This document shows, in pieces, positions 1-11,900 of a stretch of DNA of 64,000 nt; within the stretch, counting starts at the first letter, position 1, and each line of letters begins with the position of its first letter. The notes beneath the pieces were generated by a model. The model was given only the letters and a program-made list of their open reading frames with translations. It had not been told where the DNA came from and did no database searches. The stretch is taken from assembly GCA_028622995.1 (NCBI GenBank), contig JAJQJQ010000034.1, positions 1,612,001-1,676,000 on the forward strand, written 5' to 3'. The translations under genes were made by a program, and so were the position numbers. The DNA is from Panagrolaimus kolymaensis. Taxonomy: Eukaryota > Nematoda > Chromadorea > Rhabditida > Panagrolaimidae.

Positions 1-1173
1 CTTTTTTTCTATCTTATTTTCGTTTTTATATTGATGGCATTATTTTTACTTCAGAAAAGTCGTCGTTCGGTAATTAATGAGAGAATTTAAGAAATTAAGA
101 AAAATAGAGTCACCACCATCATTTTATATATTTGTTTTGTTAAAATCGAAAAATTCATTTTAAAAAAATGTGATGATGCTTATGCTAAATGCGGCAAAGA
201 GGCCACTCAACGTATCCATTTTTTTGGTATTAGCCGTTACTACTTTTTTATACTAAATTTTTTTTTATTTCTCTATCCCCTTTCTGTTTTTTGAAGGATA
301 TTTTTCTCAGCGTGAATGTATAATTTACATAATTATTTTTCCTTTTCAAGCATGTATTTATTTTTGTTTTCATTCTTTGGCATTTTGTTTCTTTTTTGCT
401 TTATGCTTGCATACTTTTTCATGTGTTACGTTTTGCGCTTTTAACGCTTTTCACTTCTTCTTTAACACTTTTTTATTTATTTCAAGCAAGCTTCTTAACT
501 TAATTCTCTCTCTCTTTCCCAGGTTGATTTTTGAAGGATTATATGGTCTTTTTTTGTTGCAGAAAATTCAACAAAAAAATCAGTGTGAAATTGAAAAAAA
601 AATGTTTAAAGTTTAAAGCTTGTTTCTTTTCTTTTTGCAGCACCAAATTTTTAAAAAAAAACACAAAAGAAGAAAAACATTGTTTGCCGTGATGATGTGA
701 AAAACCAAGCGAAAAAAACGCAACAATAAATCATCACCTTTTTTCGTTCGTTTTCCCCCAACCTTTTTATTTTTTAAACCGCAAAACGACAACATTCATT
801 GGAAGGAAGAAAAAAAACTATGGCAGAAAACGATATCTATCACTTTTTTTTTCTTCACTCTTTTCTTTTGTCTTTGTTTCATCCATTTGCCGCGCAATGT
901 TTGTGGTTTATACTTCTGTTTTATTTTTTTGTTGTTGAATGGCATCTGGCATGATTAATGACATTTTTTCTTTTTGAATCGAAAATCATAAAAAAAGGCT
1001 AGCGTTTTCTTCGATTTTTTTTCTTCTGCCGTTCTTCGGTCGCTATCATTCATGGTCGTTTATGTTCGCGTCGGTGCTTTTTTTTATAGTTGTTTTTTTC
1101 CTTCAATTTTTGATAGCTTTTTTTGGTTTCATTTTTAACGTTTTCTTGCAATTATAGATTATTATATTTTCGA
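1..1173. other. 5' flank of the Wnt gene, no gene seen
   Basis: AT-rich sequence with many T runs. No reading frame here looks like a real protein. A short hydrophobic frame at 173-256 has no usable splice donor in the phase the Wnt exons need. The stretch presumably holds the Wnt promoter and 5' UTR. An acceptor-like AG at about 1156-1157 lies shortly before the Wnt start codon at 1174. Confidence 0.5.
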
Positions 1174-3023
1174 ATGCATTTATGCTGTATTAGATTTTTA
1201 TCCCTTGCATTTATATTTATATTTGCAGCTGTTGATGCCGTGTTAGATGTATCATGGTGGTAAGTAACTGTAAATTTTTGTTGCTACTGTTTATGAAATC
1301 AATAAAACACATATTTTTGCCACAAAAAATGAATCATTATTCCTGATTTTCTTTTTTTCCTTTTGTTTTTAAAATTTTTGCTATCGATAGTTTTTATAAA
1401 CTTTTGCCAACCCATCATTTTTTTGTTTTCAATCTCGTCCCTCTAATCTTATCTCTCTTTTTTATTTTTAAGATAATAATATTTAATAATTGATTTACTT
1501 TATTTAGGTCATCGGTGGCACAATTGAGTACATCAAATAATATTAATTTACCTTCATCCAAATCGCTATGCCGTGAATTACAAGGCCTTTCACCTGGGCA
1601 AGCAAACTTTTGTGAACTTTTTGAAGATCATATGCCGGCTGTTGGAAATGGCGCTAAAAAAGCTATTGAGGTATGTTTGTAAAAATAAAAATAACTAACA
1701 AAAAAAGGCAGATGAAAAATTCGATAAAAAGTTAATTGTCTATTCTTCTTCTTTTTTTTGATCGATGGGATTTGCATTTTCTTTTAGTAACCATTTTTAT
1801 AATTGATCCTCATAGAATGTGGATTGATACATCAAAGGCACAAAAAACGATTTTTTATTCTTCCATTGTCTTTTCGGTCGATTTACACTATTGCGTTATA
1901 ATGGGAATAAAGAGGAATTTTTAGTCGGTTTAGAATGCATTTGGACCAAAACTTTTTTGCCACTTTTTTTTTTACTGAAAGTACTCTTTTTTCAGGAATG
2001 CGAATATCAATTTAAAGATAATCGATGGAATTGTTCAACTCCACCTGAATCAGGCGTAATTGGACCTATTCATAAACTTGGTAAGACATCCAAATTTTTT
2101 AATTAAATTTGTTGATCCTTACGAATAAATTATTAGGCACAAAGGAAGCCGCATTTACTTATGCAATATTATCGGCTGGAGTTACCCATGAAATTGGAAG
2201 ACGATGCAGGCTTGGAATGCTTAAAAGTTGTGGTTGCTCTGATACCTCTAAAATTCCTAAAGATGTTGCGCCCGATGGTGTTAAAGAAGATTGGACTTGG
2301 GGCGGATGTGGAGATAATGTGGATTATGGAATACGATTTTCAAAAAATTTTATTGATGTCAGAGAAAAAGAAACCATGAAAAGATCTGAAACTCATGGTC
2401 GATCTTTGATGAATCGATGGAATAATGAAGTTGGCAGGAAGATTCTTAAACGCAATACCAAAGCAAAATGCAAATGTCATGGCGTGAGTGGATCATGCAA
2501 TATGAAAACTTGTTGGATGCAACTTCCAACCATTCGTCAAGTTGGTGAAATTTTAGAACAAAAATACAGAACTGCTAGGAGGATTCAGGTTCGGCAAGCG
2601 TTTGACTATTAGAAAAAAGTTTTATTTTATAGATTAATGCCCGAGGAAATATGCAATTTGAATCCCAACCAGATAAAAGGAATCCATTAAAAAAGAAACG
2701 TGCTGTTACAGAATTAGTTTTTCTTGAAGATAGTCCAGATTATTGTCGACATGATCGACAGCAAGGAACTGTGGGAACCAAAGATCGAATTTGCACGTAA
2801 GTTCAATCAAAAATAAACATTATTTTCAAAAACAAAGATGTAAAATTGTTTTTTTAGAAAAGATCCAAGAGCAGCAAATAGTTGCGATTTATTATGTTGT
2901 GGCCGAGGATATAATAGTTACACCGAGGAAGTTGTATATAAATGTAAATGCAAATTTCAATGGTGCTGTGAAGTCGTGTGCCAACAATGTCGAAATCAAA
3001 CAGAAATACATATTTGCAAATAA
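1174..3023 (+). CDS. Wnt ligand, Wnt-5/CWN-2-like
   Basis: Secreted lipid-modified morphogen that would act on Frizzled/ROR-type receptors. Exons 1174-1259, 1508-1670, 1996-2080, 2137-2588, 2633-2796 and 2858-3023 join in frame to 371 residues, a normal Wnt length. The start at 1174 gives a classic signal peptide ([19 protein letters not shown], cleavage probably after AVDA). Wnt hallmarks are present: RWNCST, the [10 protein letters not shown] segment holding the serine that Porcupine acylates, CCGRGY, and a cysteine-rich C-terminus ending [12 protein letters not shown]. The segments [20 protein letters not shown] and [14 protein letters not shown] resemble vertebrate Wnt5 more than Wnt4 or Wnt7, hence the subfamily call, which is from memory and less certain than the family. 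The gene converges on the DEAD-box gene. An AATAAA overlaps the stop codon at 3022-3027. Confidence 0.93.
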
Positions 3024-3431
3024 TAAATTTAAATATTTAAAAATAAATAACACAAAGTGTCAAAAATTCAAAAAATTAGTATTTCGTTATTGTCTTCATT
3101 TTTTTACATCCATAGATCTCGTCCAACTTTGTTCCATGTCTTATTTTTTACAATCTTTTTTTCTTTTTGTAAATTTTTTTTCGTTGTTAATTTTAAGGAT
3201 TAAATTTACTCCTAAATAATGATTGTTTTTTTGTATTTGTATTTGTATTTGTATAGTGGCGTGTGACAAACTGACTTTTAAAAAAGCAAACAGGGAGCCT
3301 CTGTTTTTCTATTATATTTTTTTTTCTTTGTTTTTATACTCATTTTTTGAAATATTTACTTGCAAAAAAAATATTAATTTTAATTATAACAATAATAATA
3401 AACTAATTCAGTTTCTAAAAAAATTGTTTGT
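3024..3431. other. Wnt 3' flank with short TTTGTA repeat
   Basis: AT-rich 3' flank without a credible gene. It carries a perfect tandem run of about four TTTGTA units near 3230-3256 and further AATAAA-like sites. The left end of the foldback element follows directly. Confidence 0.5.
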
Positions 3432-3631
3432 TTAAAGGGACATAGCTATTTCATGCCTTTTTTGAAATTTCGTTTGCGGGCACTGAATGTTACACTTGGT
3501 AAGGCGCGTGTTTGAATTACCGTGTAAGACAGAAGTGACACGGTAATTCAAACACGCGCCTTACCAAGTGTAACTTGCAGTGCCCGCAAACGAAATTTCA
3601 AAAAAGGCATGAAATAGCTATGTCCCTTTAA
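3432..3631. repeat. 200-bp foldback element (MITE-like)
   Basis: The left arm 3432-3525 and right arm 3538-3631 are 94 nt each and are reverse complements except at two positions. They are separated by a 12-nt loop (3526-3537). The outer ends read TTAAAGGGACA...TGTCCCTTTAA, so the terminal TTAA could be a piggyBac-type target duplication or part of the arms; TTAA is its own reverse complement, so the two cannot be told apart. The arms contain GGCGCGTG-type sequence unlike the AT-rich flanks. There is no reading frame, so it would be non-autonomous. It sits in the convergent 3' gap between the Wnt and DEAD-box genes. If transcribed it would fold into a long double-stranded hairpin. Confidence 0.9.
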
Positions 3632-3649
3632 GTATAAAATTAAAAAACG

Positions 3650-3655
3650 TTTATT
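3650..3655 (-). terminator. poly(A) signal of the DEAD-box gene
   Basis: AATAAA on the minus strand, 75 nt past the stop codon. Cleavage 15-30 nt further on would fall right at the edge of the foldback element, so that element lies at or just beyond the 3' end of this transcript. Confidence 0.45.
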
Positions 3656-3729
3656 GAGTGTCAAAATTTATAAATCTCAACGCAGCGGTAAATAATAAGA
3701 CCTGCGAAAATTAACAAAAAAAAGTATAT

Positions 3730-6242
3730 TTAATCACGACAAAACTTTTCATTATTTTTATCATAAAAATCTTCGAGCTCTTTGGGTAATGGTGCAACTT
3801 CGGATGCTTTTGCTGCCTGGAACGATTTCATATAATTATTTTTTTAAACACAAGTTAAGTTTAATTACCGTAAGCATATTAAAAAGATTTCGCCTATCAT
3901 CTTTATTCAAACATCGAAGGGCTTCAGTTCCAACAAAAGTGAAAGCTTCTCCTCGATGGCCATTTCTTCCAGTTCTACCTACACGCAAAATATAAGTTGA
4001 AAGTTCAACAGGAATATCATAATTTACAACCTAGAAAAATGAGCAACAAATAAAAAATTCTTTCAAAATTCAAATTTTTTTTTACCAATTCAGCTGGAGT
4101 TGAAACTCCGCAAGAAATTTTATCGCTTGCAACAATTACATCCAATGCATATTCATCATCATGGGGTAATTCAAAATGTTTAAAAATTAAATTTCTATCC
4201 GTTGCTGGAAGGGATGAATGAAGGGCAGAAGCTCGAATTTCAAATGGAGATGGAATATCTCGAAACATTCGCAATCGGGCAGCAATAAAATCTGCTCTAT
4301 CCATAGTATTACAAAATACCAAAGTTTTGGGGCAAGTATCTGAAAAAGATTTTTTTTAGCCAAGTGAATGCAAAAAAATGTTTGCTTACTATTTTGAGCT
4401 TTCTCAATTAAAAGCTTTATAAGACTTTTAGCATGATTTACTCGTTCCTCAAGTACAAAATTTTGTCGAATTAATTTTTCCACTTGATTTAATTCTCCCA
4501 AAGCTACAAACCAATGATCATTTTTAAGAAATTGAAGATATGAAAGTCGGGCTTCATCATCATAAGTTGCAGAAAAAAGAAGCATCCGACGATTAGGAGG
4601 CATTCTTTGTCGCAATATTTTTATTCCGGTTTCCCATCCTTTATCTTTTACAAACTGATCAGCTTCATCAAAAATCAATAATTCCAGGTGGTCCAATGGA
4701 ATCTAAAAAAATATGTTAGAAAAAAGTTTAAAATTAAAGAAAATAGTTAACAACGAACTTTGCTTTCAGTAATATATTGAATGAATCGCCCAGTTGTTCC
4801 AATAACCATATCGCCGCCTTCAGTTCTTAATCGACCAATTTCTGTATTCATGTTGTTACTTCCTATTACAGGAATAATAGATAATTCAAGACCATCCGAA
4901 ATTTTTTGGGCCATTTTATATACTTGTTCCGCGGTTTCATGATTTTGAAGTAATATCGCCGCTTTGGGTTTTCGTTGAACTTGGGCTTTATCACGTTTTT
5001 TAGTTGCACATATTTGAATAACGGCTATAAGATAACCCACTAAAAAAATTGGAGAAATTTAAAGTTAATTAAAAGTTATTTACATACATGTTTTTCCATT
5101 TCCTGTGGGAGCAGAAAATACTGCTTCTTGAGTATTTTCCAAAATTAAAGGAATGATATGTTCTTGAATTTTTCGTAGCTGTCTAATTTCTAAGGATTCA
5201 AGGTTTTGCAAAATTTCGGGGCAAAGATCAAGGTTATATAAAGTCCTTAAAAAATAACAAAATTCAGTTAAAAACAAACAAGAAAAGAAATAAAATATTT
5301 ACCGTTTAACATTTGGATATTTTTTTCCTCCTCCTCCTTGAGTAGTTACAACTTCATCATAACTAATATTAGGGCCTTGATTTATGACATCTTCAGGTCG
5401 AATATGATAATTATTTGCCAATCGAATTCTATCACTTACATGCTTTCTAGGTTTATGGCGGTCCTAAAATAATATTTTTTGCATCAAAGAATTATCTTAA
5501 CAAAACAAAAAATAGTTTACCGTTGATTTGGAAGCTGCAGCAGCAGCTTCACCATCCTCAGCCGAAGCATATAAAGGTCTCGCAAAGGCGGGTAAAGTAT
5601 TATAATCAACTTCAGGTTCATCATCATGATTTTCAACCACTTCAAATTCAGGCTCATCATCACCTAACTTTAACTTAATTTCGGGTTCACATTTTTTGGG
5701 TTTAGAAAAAAATGCATCGCGCAACATTTTAACATTTTTAACTTTTTCGGCATTTTTAAATAATTTGTTTAATTTAAATGAATTTTCACCCATTGGTTCT
5801 TCTTCTTCGTCGTCTTCATCCTCTTCAATTTTTAAAGTAGGCATATTATCAATATTGAAATCAATATCGATATCAACTTTTCTGCTGGGAATTTTTTCAA
5901 ATGATGTTCCATTTGATGAAGAACTGCAACAAGCATCTTGAGAAGATTCATCATTATTCTTTGGAATTATCGAATAACTACTTGCTCTTGAATTCATGGA
6001 ATTGTTAAAGGATTCATAGGATGGAGCAATGAAACCAGCATTATTTGTTGATAAAACTGGAGATGGAGTGAAACTCTAATAATTATAAAAAAATATATAT
6101 TAATTTTTGCAAAGTTAATAGAAAAACTTACAACGCTTGCGGAACTGCTGTAATTTGGCGTAGCATTTTGTTTTTGAGCTAAAATTCGTCGAGTTTTAGC
6201 TCGCAATGCTTCAACTCTTGCATCAGCTTCTTCGTCACTCAT
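3730..6242 (-). CDS. divergent DEAD-box RNA helicase
   Basis: Nine exons (6242-6132, 6075-5521, 5463-5303, 5245-5088, 5039-4759, 4702-4390, 4339-4086, 4030-3869, 3816-3730) give 693 residues. The first ~270 residues are Ser/Asp/Glu-rich and probably disordered, with a run of acidic residues near 5810-5830. The helicase core follows: motif I APTGNGKT, motif II DEAD, motif III SAT, motif IV VFCNT and motif VI RVGRTGRNG. Motif Ia has lost PTRELA, TPGR is TTGR, and motif V, normally TD..ARG(I/L)D, reads ASDKISCGVS. An ATP-dependent RNA helicase or RNP remodeller is expected from the family; subfamily and target RNA are not recognised. The start codon lies 2 nt after TTTTAG, so the 5' end may be trans-spliced. 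Confidence 0.85.
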
Positions 6243-6908
6243 ATCTAAAATTCAAAATATATAAATAGATATGCTCTGAATTTTCTTGAAACTTCAAGAT
6301 TTCGAAGAAGAAAAAAACAATAAATAAATACGTTGGCGCAAAAGTATTCGAGAAACTGCAGCTTGCAAACAAAGCAGCTGATTGATAGATTGGAACTTCT
6401 TCACAGCTATATTTTTTTTTTGTAGTCTTCTGATTTTTTTAAAATAAAAACCATTATTAAAAATAAGATAGTAAAAAAGCAACGATAAACTAAAGGTTAT
6501 TTTCCTTTGGAAAAAATTAAATTATGCTTTATTCCAAATAAAAAATTTATTAATAAACGATAAATAATTTGGAAACAAAATTTTTGTTGAAAAAATAAAA
6601 ATAATCGTATTTTTAAAAACCTTAGACACAAAAAAGTAAGCTAAAGTATCAAATTTATTTATGCAGACAGGAAAATTTTAACTTTGTCATATCATCGAGG
6701 TAAAAATTAATTTAATTTATTTGCAAGCACAAGAAAATATAATTAATTACACACAGTAGCAGCGTGGAAAAAAGAAGAAGGAATAGTCATTCAAGGCTTT
6801 CGTAGTCATTTCAATATTATAGACTCTTATCTTTCTTAAATAAAAATTTAACAAAAATAAATAAAAGTTCATATATTATGTTGAAGGTTTTGGTTAATGT
6901 GGGTATTA
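6243..6908. other. intergenic, no gene seen
   Basis: A 666-nt gap between the helicase start and the BLOC1S2 stop on the same strand. It is A/T-rich, and the small frames in it lack splice sites and recognisable sequence. It presumably contains the BLOC1S2 3' UTR and the helicase promoter. Confidence 0.5.
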
Positions 6909-7473
6909 TTACATTCGTTGAGAAACAGGTTGTTGTAAAACTTTGAGCTTTTCTTCTAAAAAATTAGTTTTATGGATGTTTTCAATTTAGTCAAAATTAA
7001 AATAAATACCTAAGGTAGTGACATAATTTTCTAACGTATCAACAACGGATTCCAATCGTTTACTCGCGGCTTCTATTTCATCAACTTGTTGAAGATATGG
7101 TCGCAAGCTTTCATCTAAAACAATCATCTAAATTTTTAGAAAAAAAAATAGAAAAGTAAAACATGCATTTCTCTCCTAATTCATATAATCGTCCAGAAAT
7201 AGTTGAAGCAACTTGCTTCATATCTGTATACCGCTGAGCTGTAGACATATTCATCTCTTCAATAAGTTTATAATCGGATATTGTTCCTAAGATTGAAAAA
7301 ATTAGAAATGCAATTTTTGATAAATTAATTATTATACCTTGAACTTGGCCATTAACAAACCCGGAAACTTTGTTAAAAACTTCATTGGAAAGTTGTCTAA
7401 CTTCATCTGAAGCTGAAAGTGGTGAATTTGGACAATCAACGCTAACTGAAGCTCGTTCATTAATTTCACCCAT
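6909..7473 (-). CDS. blos-2: BLOC-1 complex subunit 2
   Basis: Small coiled-coil subunit of BLOC-1/BORC, the complexes that act in lysosome-related organelle biogenesis and lysosome positioning. Exons 7473-7338, 7286-7167, 7114-7010 and 6955-6909 give 135 residues (human BLOC1S2 is about 142). The segments ISDYKLIEEMNMSTAQRY and KYESLRPYLQQVDEIE follow the family pattern (DYKLLENMN..., KYAGLQPYL). The intron between exons 2 and 3 only keeps frame, and only restores the KY.. residues, if it begins with GC (GC-AG intron). The nearby GT at 7162-7161 runs into a stop codon. The gene is divergent from RRP8, 247 nt apart. ARL8, a BORC partner, lies about 9 kb downstream. Confidence 0.88.
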
Positions 7474-7720
7474 TTTTTATTTCAATAAATAACAACAAAA
7501 AAATAAGCAAACGTTTATACAAAATATTGAATAAAAACTTTTTGAATAAATTGCATTCGATGAATAATTTTTCTTTCTTTCTGCGGCCTCGCAAAAAAAA
7601 TCTCAACGCGAAAACAACTTCTTTTTTTTCAACGTCTTTTTTTTGCTTCGAATCAGTCTTGTTTGAAACTTTTTTACTTTCAGATTTCGTATTTTTTATT
7701 TTACGTGAATTCCATCAATT
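7474..7720. promoter_or_regulatory. shared divergent promoter BLOC1S2/RRP8
   Basis: Only 247 nt separate the two start codons on opposite strands, so both promoters and 5' UTRs must lie here. The stretch is T/A-rich with several TTTC and GAAAA motifs. No TATA box can be singled out. Confidence 0.5.
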
Positions 7721-8765
7721 ATGACGGGTGAAGAAGAACACCAAGAAGAAGTACAATCTGGTGAAAAGAAGAGAAAGCGATCATGGAGACAAACTGTTCG
7801 TCGAGCTGCAAAGAAAGCAAAAATATCCGAACTTGAAGCTGTTCCATCAAAAGAAAATAAGAAGGCTTTGGAAGAACTGAAAGAGAAAGTAAAACGTAAA
7901 AAGCAAGAACGTAAAGAGAAAAAGAAAGCTAAAAATGTTGAAAAGCCGAAGACTAAAATTGAAGAACTTGTGGATAAATTAGCTGAATCTCGATTTCGTT
8001 ATTTGAATGAACAATTATACACTATGGACAGCTTTGAAGGTAGAAAATTTTTTCAAGACGATGAATCAGCATTTGAAGCTTATCATAAAGGATATCGATC
8101 ACAGGTATATTTACTGTTGTATATATTATCACTAACAACGCTTTTTTTAGGTTGAGAAATGGCCAATAAATCCTGTTGATGTTATTATTAAACATCTTCG
8201 CAAGCTTCCACCTGGAAGCGTCATCGTTGATCTTGGTTGTGGTGATGCTAAAGTTGCTAAAACTCTGGGAAAGAAACATGTTGTGCATTCATATGATCTT
8301 GTTTCAAAGAGTCCTGAAATTATTGCATGTGATATGGCTCATGTTCAGCTTGATGATGAATCGGCTGATGTTGTTGTTTATTGTTTATCCTTGATGGGAA
8401 CGAATTTATCTGACTTTTTCAAAGAGGCTAATAGAATTCTTAAAACTGGGTCAGTTTGTTTTCCTTTTATTTGTTTATTTATTGTTTATGCGACGATCAT
8501 TTTTTAGTGGCATGATCAAAATAGCTGAAGTGTGGAGTCGCTTTAAGGCCCTGAAAAAGTTTTTGAAAGCACTTGAATTGATGGGATTTTCTGTTCTTAA
8601 TGAGGTTGGTTCTTTATCCTACTTATTATTTCTCACTAACCTTATTATTTATAGCAATTGATCAACGATTATTTTGAACTTATTACTCTGAAAAAAGTTG
8701 GAAAAGTTATCAAACGACGGCCACTGGGATTGACGCTTGAACCATGCTTTTACAAAAAACGTTGA
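7721..8765 (+). CDS. rrp-8: ribosomal RNA-processing protein 8 methyltransferase
   Basis: Nucleolar SAM-dependent methyltransferase; in yeast and animals RRP8 makes m1A in large-subunit rRNA. Exons 7721-8104, 8151-8449, 8508-8604 and 8655-8765 give 296 residues. The first ~85 residues are Lys/Arg/Glu-rich and nucleolar-like. The RRP8 signature ESRFRYLNEQLYTMD leads into the Rossmann fold: SAM-binding VIVDLGCGDAK, then VVVYCLSLMGTN, LKTGGMIKIAEV and a C-terminal basic tail. An AATAAA is 56 nt past the stop (8821-8826). VPS11 follows on the same strand after 191 nt, an operon-like arrangement. Confidence 0.95.
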
Positions 8766-8956
8766 ATCATCATCATTGTTTTTCCATTGTTTTTATTTTG
8801 TTGTTGAGTTTGTTATAATGAATAAAGATTATTTTAGTTTTCGCGTATCTTCTTTATATAGTGTGCTTTCGCATTATCGTGTTTTTATATCACTTTTTGA
8901 TTTTCTTATTACTACAGTTCACTATGAATATACATATAACTTCCATTTTTACAGAC
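8766..8956 (+). promoter_or_regulatory. RRP8-VPS11 intercistronic region with trans-splice-like acceptor
   Basis: AATAAA at 8821-8826 is followed about 130 nt later by a T-rich tract and TTTTTACAG, with AG at 8953-8954 and the VPS11 ATG at 8957. A poly(A) signal, roughly 100 nt of spacer, and an acceptor abutting the next start codon is the form of nematode operon junctions where SL2-type leaders are added. There is no obvious independent promoter. The operon reading is inference. Confidence 0.5.
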
Positions 8957-11900
8957 ATGTCTGTAGCAGAAATCGGTTGGCGCAGATTTCAATTTTTTGA
9001 TAAATCACATGTTGCTGATCCTAAAGATCCATCTAAAAAGTTTTACGGATTCAAGGTATTATTTTTATCTTTCTGATGAATGCAGTAATGAATCCATTGT
9101 TTAGGGATTAGCGATAAAATGTTGGAGAAGCAGTATTCGTCAACCATTTGTAATTTTTGGTGAAGAAAAGGGAGTGGTTTTTAAACTTTCACCTAATTTG
9201 GATATTGATTTTTGGAAAGCATATGGACGAGAGCTAGTTGATCTTTCATTAGCTGATGAAGGAAATCGCTTTTTAATTGCTACATTAGGAGTTTGTTATC
9301 TTTTGTTTGATGTTTAGTTTATATGCAAGCTTCGTTTAGGCTGATGATGTTGGTAATTCGTCTGTCCTAAAATTATGGGATTTGACTCAATGGGAAAAGC
9401 AATCACCTGTTTGTCGTATTTCAACTAAAGTAATTCAGAATAGAAAAAGTGCAACAAATACTGCCGTCCGAGTTGCTGTAATCCCATCATGCGATTTTAT
9501 TGCCATTGGTAAAATATATACTAACTTGTGATTTCATAGGCAATTATTTATCTTTAGGTTTCGCTGATGCTTCCGTCTTATTTAGTGATGGAGAAATAAT
9601 ATCTGAAAAATCTCTAAAATGGAAAGCTTTAAGAGATGGTCCAGCTACACTAAGTGATGGATGTTTATTAGGGCTTCATGCAACGAAATCAAGCGATGGC
9701 AAAACAGTCGTTTTTGTTGTATGTGAAAATGCTGTACTTTCATTTATTTTAAGTGGAAGCAATATCCTATCTAAAATTGTTCATGCTTCCAATGGAGCGC
9801 AAGAAAATTGTTGGTATTTCAATGAAAGACTTAATCAGCTTATTGTATATAATCAAGAAGTAACTATTTGACTTTTTGAGGTCTATGATTATGTATAAGT
9901 TATTTTAGATGGTTTATTTTTATGATGCAAATATAACTACTGATTCAGCTAGTGGAAGGTGCCATGCTCTGGGACAGGGACTTAAAAAGAAGCAAGTTAT
10001 AGGGGAAGGATATTATGTTGGAATGGCGACGGAACAAGAATCCAACTTACCGTATGCAACTTATTTTTAGCTTTCTTTTTTCAAACTTATTTAATTTTTA
10101 GTGGAAAAAATATTTGCATGCTAACGATTTACGACGTTGAATGCCGATATATAGCTTGCACATTTCCAATTGGCTCCTCTTCTCAACTTTTTACTTTAAA
10201 TAATGATATTTATGCCCTTCATGATGATGGCTCAATGTCCCGGTTTATTGAAAAAAGTATAGCTGCCAAATTGGATATTGTTATTCAAAAGAATTTATAT
10301 GAAGTTGCCATTTCGTAAGCTTTGGATATTTCGTTTCTTTCTTTTTTATGTATCGTAACTTTTTAGATTAGCGAAACGAGAAAAATCTTCCGAATTAACC
10401 CCAATATATTTTAAATTTGCTGATCATTTATATAAACGTGGCGATTTTCAATATGCCATTCAACAATATATTGATACCATAGGCTATCTTGAACCTTCAC
10501 ATGTAATAGAAAAATTTATTCATGGTACTCGTGCAACACATTTAGCAACATATTTAGAAGCTCTTCATAAACGTTCAGCTGCTACAGAAAATCATACTCT
10601 TTTGCTTCTTGGTGCATATTTAAAAATGGGAAGTAAAGATAAAGTTAATGAATTTGTTGCAAAAGCAATTAACTATAAAAACTTGGAAGTTGAAGAAGCT
10701 GTAAAGGTAGGAATAGCTTTTATTTAAACATGGTTATTAAATTTTGTCTTTTTTTAGTTGCTTCGAGCTGGAGGTTATTATGAGCAAGCATCAACCTTAG
10801 CAACTACATACAATAGAGTTTTATTAATTTTTGCAATCCTTGTTGAAGATCTTCGAAATTTTGATGAAGCCATCCTTCGATTAGGTCAAATTGAAGGCAA
10901 ACAATTTTTTGAAGTTTTGGATGCTTATGGATTAACTTTGCTTCAATATAAAGAAGCTGAGGTTATTGAAACTGTTAAGAAGGCAGTAAAAAGTGAAGAA
11001 ACAGATGTGAAAGTTTTGATTAAACTTTTAAATAGTCATCCAAAATATTTAAAAACTTTGTATGAAAAAGCTAATGCAAATGTTCGAAAAAACGTAACTC
11101 TAAGAAATGCAGTGCTTGAACATACTTTGGAGCGAATGAAATCAAAGGAAGAAGAAAATGATGTTGAATTTCAAGAGCTTGTATTTGAATTAGTCGACGT
11201 TGATAATTATGACAATGCATTGAGATTAGGCCAATTACAATCTTATGCGCCTTTAGTGATTTATGTTTTGCGAAAGCAAAAAAGATATGATGAGTTATTG
11301 AGATATTTGCTTCGAGATGGTGGAATTAATGATATCATTGACGAATGTGATAACAAAAAGTATGGTTTAAACTATTTAGGATTTTTAACAAGTAAAAATT
11401 TATTTTTAGGATAAAAGACATGTGGATTGAACTAATCACATTTTTGTCTAAAAAAGAAGATCTCGATGAAGATTATATTGTTGAACTTCTTGAAAAGTAA
11501 GTAAAACATCTTTCTGTTGTATTCACTAAAGCTAATTTTTAATAATTTTAGAGTCACTAAAGCCAACTTGGTCCATCCGTTAGTTATAACAAATATTTTA
11601 TCCCGAAATAAAAATCTCCCAGTTGGATGTGTAAAAAAATATTTGGAGCAATGGTTGGCAGAACAAAATAATCAAATTAAAGATAACACAAAAATTATTG
11701 AAGAAAATGTTAAAAAATCTTCTGAACTTGAAAAGCAAATACAAATTTATGATGAAGAGTAAACTATTTTTACTTTAAATTTATAATTTTTTAAGTGAAT
11801 TTTTCCTTTTATAGTGTTCAAATATTTCAAACTTTTCGATGTGCAGTTTGTAATCTTGATATCCACAATCCCGCTGTTCATTTTATGTGCAAACATTCAT

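Noticed and set aside
173..256. Short hydrophobic 27-codon frame as a Wnt signal-peptide exon
   Set aside because: It has no GT donor in the required phase, and the start at 1174 explains the gene fully.
1221..1228. TTTGCAG as a splice acceptor for the first Wnt exon
   Set aside because: The frame is open upstream to an ATG at 1174 and gives a good signal peptide, so no acceptor is needed.
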